From: Prinia subflava
Taxonomy: Eukaryota; Chordata; Aves; Passeriformes; Cisticolidae
Length of the DNA stretch: 64,000 bases
Reading direction: 5' to 3'
NCBI RefSeq assembly: GCF_021018805.1
Contig: NC_086253.1
Location: 33,853,583 to 33,917,582 of the forward strand
Below, piece by piece: positions 1 through 11,620 of this stretch (the first letter of the stretch is position 1; every line of letters starts with the position of its first letter). The notes beneath the pieces are model-generated. The model was not told the DNA's origin, made no database searches, and saw only the letters and a list, made by a program, of their open reading frames with translations. The translations under genes were made by a program, and so were the position numbers.

Positions 1-106
1 TCAAGATACTCTTCAGTTACACAAGGTACCTCCTCATTTCAAGAGCCAGCTGTTAATTTTCATGTTGCATATACATTTGACATGAGATTTTTTTTTTTTT
101 TATTAC
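1..106 (-). other. WWC2: WWC2 intron 11, first 106 bases
   Basis: Beginning of the intron after exon 11. It contains a 14-base T run on the plus strand (88-101) directly behind the donor. I tested the remaining bases for the next coding exon in the required phase and found only early stops. Confidence 0.75.
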
Positions 107-708
107 CTGAACTTCCTTCATGTAGAGAAGGCAGAGGCTGCCTAACACTTAGGTCTTTATCATCTGTAGGAATCTGAGATCCTCCTCTGGCTTCAGAATC
201 CAATAATATTTGGTTCTCACAGAAGCTAATGCCTGCAAAATCACCTGAAAGGTCAGAGTCTTCAAAGTCCGTAGTGAGGTGATGCAGGGGGGAATTCTGA
301 GCTGACACTGAAAATGCTGCTTCTAAAGGGGAGCCTGGGGGGGACAAGGAGGAGAGTGAGGATCTGGAAGACAATGATGTCACGGATTTGGGAGGTTCAG
401 TCAATTTGGGATGGTCTGCAGCTGAAGGAGAGTCACTGTAACCCAGTCTCCCATGGGAACTGACCACTTCATTTTCATGAATAGTAGTGATAGGCCCCGA
501 AGGACTGTAACCAGTTTTTTCTTGCAATATGAAATCAAGTTTGTACTGATAGTCCAAATCTGTAATTTGATCGCCTTGGTTATAGTAGAGATCCGTGGAG
601 CTGAGCGAGTTTAGTGACCCTCTGCTTGACGTGTTCAGAGATCCCCGGCTGGATGCCAGGGATCCCAAACTGCTCCCTGAAGACACAGATAATGTACTAG
701 CTGAGAGG
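107..708 (-). CDS. WWC2: WWC2 exon 11: serine-rich central region
   Basis: This 602-base exon is the largest in the window and encodes about 200 codons (estimated residues 429-630). It opens with a low-complexity Ser/Gly/Leu stretch containing two SSRGSLN-type repeats. The conserved block DLDYQYKLDFILQEKTGY follows, then GPITTIHENEVV, then the family motif SSRSSLSSLSPPGSPL. It ends in an acidic segment around DFEDSDLSG and ENQILLDSE. The acceptor at 709-710 follows a good pyrimidine tract (TTTCTTTGCAG). The first base completes an AG|C serine codon from exon 10. The donor reads GTAATA, weaker than consensus, and abuts a 14-base A run on the gene strand. The exon ends one base into a codon, so another exon must follow outside the window. 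The middle is more divergent from human WWC2 than the flanking motifs, as expected for a disordered linker. Confidence 0.95.
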
Positions 709-1621
709 CTGCAAAGAAAGCACAAACACATACTGATGTTACTAAACCAGCACAAAACAGAACAAGGAGAGGGAAGCTCGACTGAAACTGCCTTGTAACA
801 GATTACAACCAAAAGCTGCTTGGGGTGTTATGTTTTTTAAGCACCCATACCTGGCTTAGCTCAGTGTGCCCAACCTGCACACTACCAGGGCAATTTATCC
901 AGCTTATGGCCACCTGCCTAAACCTTTTCTTCTGGAGAAGACAGTAGATTTGACAGACTGGTCTGGCAATAACAGCAGCCTTCTCAGCTGTTAAATCCCA
1001 TCAGAAACCTGCTCCATTCTGATGTGGGTGCTCGTGTGGTCAATGTTATAGCACAGGGATTCCCAAGATGGAGCTTATGACAGCAGAGGAGTGTGGCCAC
1101 CTCTAGTGCAATTCATGCACCCTACCCTATGCCCAAACACCTGGGAAAGATGCCAGATAGACAACTTAGAGCAGAACTGCTTCCCATCTGTGTGACAGCA
1201 CACACTCCTCGTGCACAGTAAATCCAAACTATATAAATTATGGCAAAGGCCGTAACATGCAATCTTGTCTTGTTAATAACAGGAGACAAGGAGTCCTGCC
1301 AGGCCAGAGAAACTGAGTGTCACTGCCTCAGTTCTTGAGGACTGCTGGGAAAAAATGTCAGGAAAAATAAATCAAGCAGGCCTTCTAAACACTTAAAATA
1401 CATTTACTGAACAATAGGAGAACTATCAACTTAGAAAATTTGCTGAAAATATAAAAGTACACCAGGTTTGCAAGGTGACAAAATGCTTGAAGCCATACAC
1501 TTGCATTTTATTACTTAAACAAATTTTCCTGAGCTTCCAGCTAAGAGAAAAACCTAAGAATGCAGTTGAGACATCCAGGTCCACTACGAAACAGGTTTTA
1601 CATCATGCAGTACAATCTCAC
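709..1621 (-). other. WWC2: WWC2 intron 10 (913 bp)
   Basis: GT...AG intron with donor GTGAGA and acceptor TTTCTTTGCAG. I see no gene, named repeat or obvious regulatory motif in it. Confidence 0.85.
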
Positions 1622-1711
1622 CTCCTAAGCTGTGAATGCAAATAGGTAGTTAACTTTGTAGTTTCTTCAAGTTTCTGTACCAACTCTTTTCTTCTCTCCT
1701 CCAATTTTAAT
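1622..1711 (-). CDS. WWC2: WWC2 exon 10: coiled-coil segment
   Basis: This 90-base exon is too short to stand out as an open frame. It was found by looking for the sequence linking exons 9 and 11. It encodes 29 whole codons, LKLEERRKELVQKLEETTKL followed by TTYLHSQLR, plus split codons at both ends. The charged, heptad-like pattern continues the coiled coil of exon 9 (estimated residues 400-428). The acceptor is TTTTTGCAG and the donor AG|GTGAGA. The first base (A) completes an AGA arginine with exon 9, and the last two (AG) make serine with exon 11. Length divisible by three and matching end phases mean skipping would keep the frame. Confidence 0.95.
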
Positions 1712-2111
1712 CTGCAAAAAGATGTACATATTAGTTCAGGAAAGCATTACAGAATAGGCTAGAACATTTTATAGATAAAAAAGAAACAAAGTGAAGATCC
1801 CTCTTTTTTATCAGGTTGCCAGTGACTAAAATCCAAAATACTGTGTTAGCTCTCGGTCTGATCATAAAACCCCAACTGCTTCAGCAGAGTGACTTGATCT
1901 GCAGAATACCAAGCACTGTAACAAACCTGCTGAGTGTATCAGCAAGTACAGGGTTGGGACATTCACACTGTACCAAGGGGAACATGCACCCAATAAAAGA
2001 GTAACAAAGGAGCACTGGGAAAATAGCTGCCACCTCAGGATAATAAGATCTACACTCACACAGTTTTTAAATGCCATGCTGCACACTTCCTCCTCACTTA
2101 ATGTAGTTCCA

Positions 2112-2170
2112 GGAAAAACAACAACCAACAAAACCAGGAAAACACCGCCAAAACAAACAAACAAACCAAA
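2112..2170. repeat. A/C-rich low-complexity tract
   Basis: Imperfect (AAAC)n/(AACA)n sequence, with a clean AAACAAACAAACAAAC stretch near the right end. Intron 9. Confidence 0.8.
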
Positions 2171-3731
2171 AGAACACTAATACCAGTAACACCATTATTA
2201 GTTTTGATATTTTGAAGTTTACAATCAAAGCACTCCCTTTAATTTCAGAATCTTTATATAGAGATAAAGCACAGCAAATCAAAGCAGCATTCAGTGAAAG
2301 GTTTTGAGATTATAGACCATATTTAGGAGTCCTTGGTAAAGAATTCTACATTCTCAGCAGCTTTGTCAGCAACTCAGAGGTACACAGCATTGTAATGCTC
2401 ATCATCAAGTTCACCTTTATGAGAAAGCAGGATTTACTGCCTCCTCCTTTGTTACCTAGCACAGCTCTAAAGTCACAAAATGGGCAACTCTCCTATTCCT
2501 CTTGGCTAGGAGAAATTATTCACTAACCTTTAGAGTGACTTTTTTTCTCTCTTTTAATTTCCTTTTATCACTCCATTGACACGAAATAAATTGCTTTCTC
2601 TCAGTGGATTCAGCTAAAATCCTCCTGTAGTTGTGGATTACTATATTCTCCCTAGGCCTTGCTCAGTCAACTGACACATGTCACTAGTTCTCAAGCAATG
2701 TATCAGAGAAACAAGAAACACCAACCATTACTTTCTTATGCAAAGTGAATTAACTGCATTAGATACTCAAGAGTGCCCAGAATTCACTTCCCTTTGAATA
2801 TCAGATATCAACAAAAAGACATTAAGTCCCTGATTCAGCAAGGCATGAAAAGCCCTTGCTTACACCCAAGCTTATCCAGTGAGCAAATCTGGGTTATGCA
2901 AAGGTGAATAAGTTACCCCGAGGTGAGCCAGGGTGTGACTTCCACTCCACTGCCCACACCACATGTGCTCTCACACTGCAATGATGTGTTCATCTGCCAA
3001 TACCTGCTAAGGCTGCTAAAAGCATACACAGTATTTCAGTCTTTGCTCAGGAAGATATACACACAGGTTTCCACACCAAGAATTATGTTCATCTATAGTA
3101 TCAGACACTCTTTCCTATAATTTTAATATTTATCAATGCCTTCTGTCTTGTTTTAAAGCCTAATCTATCCTGCTTTTCCCAAGCAAAAGTGTTCTTCACT
3201 AGCTCTTTTGTGGCTTTTCAGTAGTGAACTATGACTTTTTTTCTCAAGAAAGAGGCATAGAAATTGCTCTGTGTTCAACTACTAATGATAGAAGACAAGA
3301 AAGAAAATAAAAGCTTAGGAATTTCTCTTGCTGAAGTCCTCAAAAGACACACCTACAACACCTTGAGAGAGACACTATAGCAACTGAATTTGTACTACTG
3401 AACTAAAAGGTTTTCATTGGGTTTTGTCTCAAAAGCACAATTAACAGTTTGTTTTCTTTTACTGTCTTAAGGAGGTTGATAAATATACTTTATCCTTTAT
3501 AATTTAGCACCTGAAAAAATTTCTTTCCTAAAAGTAATTTGATCTACTAGTAATTAAATACAATTGTTAATACCTGCAGGCTAATGTCAGCAAGATGATA
3601 GCCACAAATCACAAACACGAACTGAGTGACGAATCACTTGTGGAAGTTTGAAGAAATGTGGGAAGTAATTTTATTATCTCACAACGAATTGAGATTCAGG
3701 GAAAGTTTTTTCATTCTATATCAGGGCAAAT

Positions 3732-3822
3732 GAAAACAAAAACAAAAAACCCACAAAAACAACAACAACAGCAAAAAACACAAACAAAATAAACCCAAAC
3801 AAACAAACAACCACCAACCACC
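3732..3822. repeat. A/C-rich low-complexity tract
   Basis: About 90 bases almost entirely of A and C with AAC and AAAC units. Intron 9, same type as the tract at 2112. Confidence 0.85.
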
Positions 3823-5410
3823 TCACCTCCAAAACTCTCAGACAGTGAACCTTCCCTCTTGTGCTTCCTGCACAAGCAGGAATTATAATATCCAAAAACC
3901 CTGTGTAAACATCTAAACAACCATTGTGTTATCTATTCTGACAAGGGCCTCTCTCAGTCTCTCCTGTTTGCACCACTTCAATTTAAATTAACCTGTTACT
4001 CCTTGCAGGAGGGATCTCAGCATTAGTGAGACATCTTTCTCTTTTGATCTTAAATTGTAACATCGCTGAGGGGCAGAGAATCTTTAAAGAAAATACATTA
4101 AAAAGTTAAAGTGCACATAATTGACCTTTCAACGCAAACTTAGGTGGACATGTTTGTCACAGGCACAGGAGCAGGTGCCAGTTTTGCAGGCAACAGCACA
4201 ATCAAGTACCTAAATCACGGACCTGTTCAAATGGCTGTGTTTACTTGGGAGATACTGCCATGGATTAAAGCAATAATGGAACTCAGAGGCAAGAAAGCAG
4301 CAAGTAGTTTTCAACAGTTCCACAATCCAGTTATTTCTACACAGTTGCTTTAAGGCTTCTTAAAGCAGTCAGAGTATGTCCCGTCTCTGCCTTTTTGAAG
4401 TTGATATGTTATGATCTACACCCTCCTTCTGTAAATTGAATCCACGTACATCTACTAGTGGCAATTTCAGCATCCTGCTCCAAAATAACCCAGGGCTATG
4501 CTATAATGTTTTTGTTTTAAGGCAGAGCACGTCTCCTGTTTCTTTTCCCTTTAGAAATAAAGCCAAACCACTAAACCAAATGAAAGAACCCTCACTGCAT
4601 TAAGCTCTGGCACAATCCACAGCTTCGTATGCTGCTGCTTCATTATCAGTACCGGTGAAAAGACTGCAAACTGGAGGCATTCATGAAATCTCATAGAAGA
4701 AAATGGAAATGCAACAATAGCACAATATTTTGAAGATGACATGGCTCCTCCACTTATGATGGAGAGGAGAATCTCGCTCATCTCCAAGAAATAAAATCCT
4801 GCTGATTGATCTGATACAATTAAATGTATTTTTAAAAATAAACATTGCAGAAAAAGTTTCATTATCTGAATCCTTCTGCAAGAAAAGATTTACTTTATGT
4901 TTATAGTAGACAAACCAGAAATAATCCTCAAAATAGCCTCGTGTGAAAGAATTTATGTGCTCTGAAGTCACCAAAGGAGACAGTTTTAATATAAACAGTT
5001 GAAGCTAGAAATTCACTGGAATAAGAAAAAAACAACCCAGGAGCCACCATAACTGCTACCTCAACCAACAAAGCACAACATACCTCACATTAACCTCAGG
5101 GAAAAAAGCCCAAACACTCCATATTTTCAGGAGTAAAAATCAAAGAAAAAAGTTTGAGGAAAAGAGGGGAAAAAAGGAAGCTCTAACAACTCATTCTGTT
5201 CTCATTTCATACACAGAAAATTCATTTCTTCTACAGTGGGGGACAATTTTACTTGCCCTTGGTACTCCAAGTTTGGCATCTGACATGTGTGGAAGAACAC
5301 TCAGGTGCTACTCTGGCACTAAAGCAAATTCAAACCATAAGATTCAGACATCAGCTACCTATTTATAGTTTGAGTCAAGATTTAGCTATACAACAGGATA
5401 TTATCAAAAT

Positions 5411-5440
5411 CTTAGATTCAGATTACTTAGATTCAGATTT
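5411..5440. repeat. 15-base tandem duplication
   Basis: CTTAGATTCAGATTA is followed directly by CTTAGATTCAGATTT. Confidence 0.8.
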
Positions 5441-6535
5441 GTGAATGTGATTTCATTATTGACTTTGTTCTCCATTTATTAATGGCAGTCAAAGGGCAAC
5501 AGATCCATGGTACTTTAGGTACTCCTAGCACAGACAGGTAGCTTCTCCTGTAAAAATATAGTTCCCTTCTTCTAAAACATATTGGAATTATTAATATAAT
5601 GCAGTTTAAACTACTATAAAGTGTACAAATGTTACAAAAAATCTTGCATAATACTCACATTTGTACTTTGTAAACAAAAAAAAATTCCTTGTTACTCAGC
5701 TACAATTTAGCATTTAGCTTCTAATCCTATAACAAGAATTTGGCCATACAGCACACTGGAGCAATGTTTCCTAGCAGATGTTTCCTAGTAGAGGGGAGTA
5801 AGAAAGCCACACAATGCTGATTGTATTACTTCAGTAAGGCATACTACACTGATACACCCAATGACATTTTGTGTTTATTGCATTTTATGTGGGCTAGAGG
5901 TGCCCCTAAATTTATTTCCACTTAGAGCTGAGGAAAAGTCCATCTGTGACAGTCAGCTTTGATTTTCTCAAACTCTGAATATGGCTAAAAACAATTTATT
6001 GTGAGAGTAACTTCACTTACTAGTTAGGTAACAGCAAGTTAAGAAAGTTTTGCAGCAATTATGCTTCTCATCTGAACTTTTTGGAGTTTCCCCCTTTTGG
6101 CTGCATTTTTGTGTGTAATATAACTCACAATGAAAGGCCTCAGATGTTACAACAATCAAGATAATCTTTGTAACCTGAGTTCAAACAGTTTGCATCTATT
6201 ATCAGAAACGAGTGAATGATGTATTGCCTTCTCTGCTGGTGTGTTGACATTCCTCAGTTATTTAACATCTGTCACAGGCATTTTCCTGCTGGTAACAAAC
6301 ACAGAGCAACTGATACTGCAGAGCAGATAGAGGGTGTTCACATTCTCTCACAGTACTGAAGACTTCTTTGTTTTTCTGCTCACTGGGCTAATAACAAATC
6401 TAATTAAAATCTACATAGAATAGAACAGTCACTGAAGGAAAACAGCCCATCAAGGTATAGTTCAGGGTCTGCAATGAATACAAAGGTTAGATTGCAGAAA
6501 GCAGCGTTTAATATTAGCAAAAAACAACCCCTTAC

Positions 6536-6778
6536 CTTTCAGCAAGTGCTTGACTGGGTGTGCTTTTCACAGACACCAGCTCTTCCTCAAGCCTCTTCCT
6601 TTCTGCTTCTAGCTGCTCTAGCTCATCTTGAGTACGTTTGCGTGGTGTAATAAACTGGAGCTCCTTTAAAAGCTCTTCTTTTTCATTGATTAACATCAGT
6701 TTTTCCTTTTCCACATCCAGTGCTCCAGGCCAGGCTTCACTATCTAGCTTAGACAGTTCAATCTTCAAATTAGCCATG
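6536..6778 (-). CDS. WWC2: WWC2 exon 9: central coiled coil
   Basis: This 243-base exon encodes the highly conserved block that begins MANLKIELSKLDSEAWPGAL and continues through LMLINEKEELLKELQF to an E/R-rich helix ending ALAER (estimated residues 318-399). Glu, Lys and Leu dominate with heptad-like spacing, consistent with the second coiled coil of WWC proteins. The acceptor is TTTTATTTTAG, and its first base completes AG|C serine from exon 8. The donor is AG|GTAAGG. The open frame seems to extend upstream through an in-frame Met in intron 8, but the splice signals and family alignment set the exon start at 6778. The length is a multiple of three with matching phases, so it could be skipped in frame. 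Confidence 0.97.
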
Positions 6779-9683
6779 CTAAAATAAAACAAAGCAGTTT
6801 TACCTGAGTCCAGCACAGCACACAAAGCCCAGGAAAGAGAGAAGTGATACAGTATTTTGAAACTATGAGGATATAACAACATTTTATACTGAAGGCCTTA
6901 CTTTTAGTTTTGTTTCACAAGAATGCAGACTATGCCAGAGAATCAGGCCACATATCGAGGTCAGCAACAACATGCATATGCATTAAAAATTAGTTGCTCC
7001 TATTCCAGTTCAAGTAGAAGTCACAATGTTATTAAAAGCTTTATTGAAAGCAATCTGTCTGGAAACATAGCAGTGGCACCATGCTTTACTCATTCACGAG
7101 TATGATGGATTTCTCCTATGCTGTGGGAGGCTGGCGGCTCCTCAGAAACAGACACGGCCATGGAGAAAGAATGTGCGCCACAGCAAGGTGCTCACTTCAG
7201 CAAATCTTAAGGCAAAACCATTGCTCTTCTTTGCAATTAAAGAAAAAGGCAATACAGCAGCTACCTAAAGAGAAAAGAGATGAACTCAACAGTTTGAGTT
7301 TGTGCGACTGCTGTTCCCATTGCAGCGGGGGGGGGATCACGACCACCAAAGCTCCTGAAGCCCTCAAGCCATTTCCAGAAAGGTCTGGAAGAACAGACTG
7401 CTCAGGATAGCTGATTTGCATAGAAAGTGAGAAGTGTAACTCCAGGGCAAGGAAAGCTTGGCTATAAGCAGGTACCGCCACAGGTGCCCCAGGACCCTGG
7501 ACACCCCATTAGATGGATTGATGCTGGAGCCAGGACTGGTGATGTTTGTTTCCTTGCTTTCTTTCTTCTTTTCTCTCCCTTTCCAGTTTCATCCTAGCCC
7601 CTATTCAAAATCCATCACCACTTGTATACTCAGAGGTCAGGGAGTGACATCTCAATTTCCATGCCATGTGTATTATTTACAAATACAAATTTGTAAATTT
7701 TTGCTGACTCTTTGACTTTTGTCATTCCTTTTTGACCAGGGGCATCTATGAATCTTGGGTGCGCCTTTCCCCTTAAGAGTGGGATGCCACAACAGGCCAA
7801 GATCTTCACCATATCAGCATAGGATTGTCAGCGTGCTATATCAGATCCTTCTGAATAACAATTGCAACTGAATTCAGCGTAGTTATGAACACTCCACCTC
7901 TTCAAGACATTCTGCTGGCTAAGCAACATTAAATCTGCCATGTACAAAATTATCTGATAATTTTCAATTAGAGATGTTCACTTACAAGATCCTCTCTTCA
8001 TCTTAGCTATTTTACCACAAAATAATTGAGAATTTGCACAATTAGTATTTCAGAGAAGATGGCCAACCCTTATTAAATTACAGTGATAGTTACAGCAGTC
8101 ACAATATGTGGGGGAGGGGTATAATTAGGTACTGAATGTGCAAACTGGTATGTATTTTTGTTATTCCAAGTTAATACATTGTACCTTTGACTCATGTTTT
8201 GGCTAAGTAATTTGTGAGAAAGAAAGATCCTGTGCTGCAGTACCCCATATTCTGAGCACTGTACTGTTTCTCCTTTTTTCTCTTTTCCCTCCTCCCCAAG
8301 ACAGAAGTGGCAAACTGACTTACTTCAAGGAAGCTTTTGGTCCTACAAAAGAAAGATTAAATGCAATGCTGGGACTTCTTGGTATGAAGACACAGCCAAG
8401 ACAGAGGGTGATGATGTTTTGGATCAATTATGCCTGAGAAACAATGCCACCTACCTGCATCTAAGTGACCACCTGACAATTAACATTGTGTATGTGATGA
8501 TTCTGAGCCAAAATCATACATGTTCAATATTGAACAAACACAATAGCCTTGGTGTTCTTTGATGAATGCTTTGATTATACAATGAGGTTTTATGATCCAT
8601 GGTGAGTGTATAAAGGATTACTGTTGTTACTGGTAAGGACGGTAGCTACTACTCTGTAGGAGCAAGTGTACATTTGAAATTAGGCAAAAAACCAGTAATG
8701 CAGATTCCTGCCTTTAAAACCTAAAAGCAACTAAGCCGTTACTTGGTACTTCTGAGTTGCAAATTTATTTTTGCAGTTTTTTAAATGATCCTGCCACAGT
8801 TTTCCAACTGAAATAATATTTAAATCTCAGATTAAATGGCATTCTAGGCACAATTTTCATCTGGGAAAATATGCTATTTTTTAATTTTGTTGCCTTGTTT
8901 AGCTCTTCATGTTAGAAAACCCCCAAAACTTTGGGTGTGGAATAGTGCATAGGTTTCTATTTCTCTTAAATGACAAAGAACCTCCAGAACAAGAAGGCAT
9001 CTGAATAGCTGACAACATAATTTGCCAGCAAGTATTAGAAAATAATACCACACAAGAGTACCATCCCAATAGTAAATCTTGTCCCAGTATTATGCAGCAC
9101 TTCTGGTGCACCAGAAGATGTGATTTGAACCCTGAATGTTCTGCTTTCTGATGCCCATTTTTCAGTGCTGTGGCAATTCATCAAGATGGCACCACCTTCA
9201 TGGGCAAGCACCACAGAACTTTATTTGAAAGGCATTCCACATTCATCAGCAGAGCAGTTCCTGACTTCTTTTCTCCTCACATTAAACTAATGAAAAAAGT
9301 GCCATTTCATAGTGATAACAAGTTTTTAAATCATCTAAAGTCCCAAGAGAAAAAAGAAATAATTAAGCCTACTAAATCTGCACTGGAAGTCTGAAGCAGC
9401 TCAGAAACTGACGAGCCTTCAGTGGTACAGTAAAGTGAAATTATGGTCCCAAAGACGGAGATAATGGACATAAATAACCTGGCGACTGCTTTCCTCAGAA
9501 CGCCAGCTCACTCTGTTCCCTCAATCCCGGAACAGCCAGTAATTTGTCAGTGTTTTAATGTTGTTTCCCAGCACATCCAGTCGAGCGCTGAGGAGCGGCC
9601 GCGGCCCCGCTGGATGGCGCTGCGAGCCCGGCCCTGGAGCCGCGGGCGCCTCCCGGCCCCGCACGCCGCCAGCGAGCCCTCAC
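6779..9683 (-). other. WWC2: WWC2 intron 8 (2.9 kb)
   Basis: GT...AG intron. Its 5' end (plus 9581-9683) is strikingly GC- and CpG-rich, while the rest is ordinary AT-rich sequence with a short G run near 7326. No gene recognised. Confidence 0.85.
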
Positions 9684-9690
9684 CTCCGCT
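9581..9690. promoter_or_regulatory. CpG-dense patch at the exon 8/intron 8 boundary
   Basis: About 18 CpG dinucleotides in 110 bases, with G+C near 80 percent, in a region otherwise about 40 percent G+C. It starts in intron 8 and just overlaps the end of exon 8. It is too short for a classical CpG island. It could be an internal promoter remnant, a methylation-escape site or a G-rich splicing-control element; the sequence alone does not decide. Confidence 0.35.
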
Positions 9691-9757
9691 TGGCCTCTTC
9701 GTACTGCAGACTCAGTCTGACCTTCTCTGCTAAACTCGATCGACTCCTTGCTCCAAT
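9684..9757 (-). CDS. WWC2: WWC2 exon 8: short coiled-coil exon
   Basis: This 74-base exon encodes IGARSRSSLAEKVRLSLQYE followed by EAKR and the first two bases of a serine codon (estimated residues 294-318). The match to the WWC signature LAEKVRL.L.YEEAKR is nearly complete. The acceptor is TTTTTTTACAG. The donor is AG|GTGAGG, and reading through it hits TGA at once. The exon's 3' end abuts a short, very CpG-rich stretch in the intron, a sharp change in base composition from the AT-rich surroundings. Phases join cleanly with exon 7 (phase 0) and exon 9 (phase 2). Confidence 0.95.
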
Positions 9758-10726
9758 CTGTAAAAAAAGTAGCCTGCTTACGTTGCAAAGCTTTTGAACG
9801 AACCCAGGCAGAGGCTAGAAACATTACAAGCTAAAGAAAAATAAAAGTACCCCCTGGCCCCTGCAGCCAGCCCTACACTTGCTGTTAAATGCCTAGTTAA
9901 GATCTCATCTACTCAGCTGTACAAAGCAGTGCTGTTCTCTTCTGAGCCACTTCATACATTTAGCTACTGTACTACCAAGTGCCGATATTCCATCACAATA
10001 AATAAAGGCAGAGCCTTTTCAAGGAATTCTTGCAGCGACTGCACTGAAAATTCTGATCTCCTCCTATGAATTCTGTTGAACTCAGAATTTGTGTCAGTGC
10101 ATTTCAAAGTTAGACTTCAATAAATTTGTTACAAAACATAGACAAGCTCTTTGTCTGGAAAACCTTGTACACTCTCTTTCTTACGAACTTAGCTTGCAGA
10201 ACTTCAAAGAAGGTATCAAAATTAAACAGCCTTCTGTGTATGTAAAATATAACATCAGTGAAATAAGGTTTTACTAAATCACTGAACAAGTAGTTCCATG
10301 AAAAGTTTTTCAGCTATGTGAAATTAAATTGTGCATTTAAATTTTGAGATCTTTTTTCCTGAAAATTAAGAAAAAAATTAATCTTCATATTTAATTAGGT
10401 CTCTATGGCGAAACATATCCTATAGACAAATCAGAAGAAATGCTATCCACTTCTCCTGATCTTCACTCTACTTGGAACCATTTGACTAAATCAGATTGTC
10501 ATAAACGTTTCATGACAAATGTATAAAGTTCATCTGAATCCTGATTTAAAATTCATGGGCAAAAAATCAGAAAAGTAATTCTAGTGTGATTCTAAGCAAT
10601 TCTGTGAAAGAAGTATAAATATACATGCTATCTGCAACAGCGAACAGCCATTTGATTCCAATTCCATTAACAGTAGCATTCTCCTTCAATTTCTCTTTAC
10701 ACTGGACAAAATGGAAAAAAGCTCAC
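9758..10726 (-). other. WWC2: WWC2 intron 7 (969 bp)
   Basis: GT...AG intron with donor GTGAGC and acceptor TTTTTTTACAG. AT-rich; nothing else recognised. Confidence 0.85.
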
Positions 10727-10873
10727 CTCACCAGAAACGTCAGTCTGAGACCCTGTATCCAGAGTTTGTCTAGGAAAACACAGCTGGGAGTTTACAGAGC
10801 TGGAACTCAAGTCTGGTTCACATGTTTCAGCGGTTTGGTCAACATTGAATTTTTCCCTCAGCTTTGCAAGACT
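10727..10873 (-). CDS. WWC2: WWC2 exon 7: linker after first coiled coil
   Basis: This 147-base exon encodes 49 whole codons, starting SLAKLREKFNVDQTAETCEP and ending TLDTGSQTDVSGE (estimated residues 245-293). It includes the family motif GSQTDxSG, seen as SSQTDISG in WWC1 and GSQTDIIG in WWC3, and is otherwise rich in Ser and Asn, suggesting a flexible linker between two coiled-coil blocks. The acceptor has a pyrimidine-rich lead and ends CTGGACAG. The donor is GAG|GTGAGC. Both boundaries are in phase 0, so the exon is a frame-preserving cassette. Confidence 0.95.
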
Positions 10874-11490
10874 CTGTCCAGGAATTAGAGAAGAAAATGG
10901 CATTAAAGTTCCTTTGCCCTTTACCATGTCTATACCAGTTTATCTCCAAAAGATATTTCCATAAAAGACTCTTTGATAAGAATTCTGGGTTTATTTCGTA
11001 TTAAGCAACCCATTGTTTTAATCAAGCCATTGGTAAGTGACACTAAGGGTGACCAACATCTGTGAAAATGTAAAAGCTACTCATTTGGGTTTGTGTCTGT
11101 TTTCAGACTTTGTGTTTTTTAATTTATCAACCAATTATGAATTTTGCTGAAAAAAATAAACAAAAAGGAAATATGCTTTCAGAAATGGAAATAGAACAGT
11201 TTAGATTAGGAAAATTTTCACTGATGGTCAAGCAGCTCAGAATATGTCAATTTTGTCCACTTAAATATTCTAAATTATGCTTTAGCTGTAACATATGCAT
11301 TGTAACTTACATTCAAGTTCCAAAATGTCACAGGCTTCAGTTTCTACATCTGAAAATTAATTTTAATACCAGTTTGGCTCAAAGAGTTTTGAGAATTCCT
11401 TCAAAGTATAAAATGTGAGGTATTTATCATCAGGAAGTGAGTCCTGTTAAAACAAATCTACACAAAACTTCCTTTAACCAATCAAAATAC
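10874..11490 (-). other. WWC2: WWC2 intron 6 (617 bp)
   Basis: The shortest complete intron in the window, with donor GTATTT and acceptor CTGGACAG. AT-rich, no other feature seen. A 102-codon plus-strand frame here is antisense and has no recognisable product. Confidence 0.85.
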
Positions 11491-11620
11491 CTTCATTAAA
11501 TCTTGTTTTTCTCTCTCGCCTGAGCTGATCGCCTTTCTGATGGACTTCAGTTCCTTCAGGATGGCTTTGGCTTCACACAGTTCATACCCACTCTGGCCTC
11601 CAGACATTTTTTGGTCAATT
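11491..11620 (-). CDS. WWC2: WWC2 exon 6: coiled-coil region
   Basis: This 130-base exon encodes [20 protein letters not shown] followed by a Lys/Glu-rich helix that ends [10 protein letters not shown] (estimated residues 201-244). The WWC family motifs IDxKMS, GEKEKQDL and the alternating charged helix are all present. The acceptor is CTTTCCACAG, and its first base completes a CA|A glutamine started in exon 5. The donor is AAG|GTATTT, which lacks a consensus G at +5 and is one of the weaker donors here. No stop or frameshift is seen. Confidence 0.95.

Larger units (their letters stand above)
1712..6535 (-). other. WWC2: WWC2 intron 9 (4.8 kb)
   Basis: GT...AG intron, donor GTAAGG and acceptor TTTTTGCAG. 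It contains two A/C-rich low-complexity tracts (about 2112-2170 and 3732-3822), a 15-base tandem duplication at 5411-5440 and a near-duplicate of ATGTTTCCTAGCAG around 5763-5792. No coding signal beyond short chance frames is visible. Confidence 0.85.

Noticed and set aside
1..106. Next WWC2 exon at the left edge
   Set aside because: The acceptor-like AGs in this stretch give a stop within a few codons in the phase required by exon 11.
595..798. 67-codon plus-strand frame opposite WWC2 exon 11
   Set aside because: It is the antisense shadow of the serine-rich coding exon, whose frame and splice sites fit WWC2.
9443..9824. Overlapping frames (79-96 codons) on both strands around the CpG patch
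   Set aside because: They are open because GC-rich DNA is poor in stops. The only coding signal is exon 8, in a different extent.
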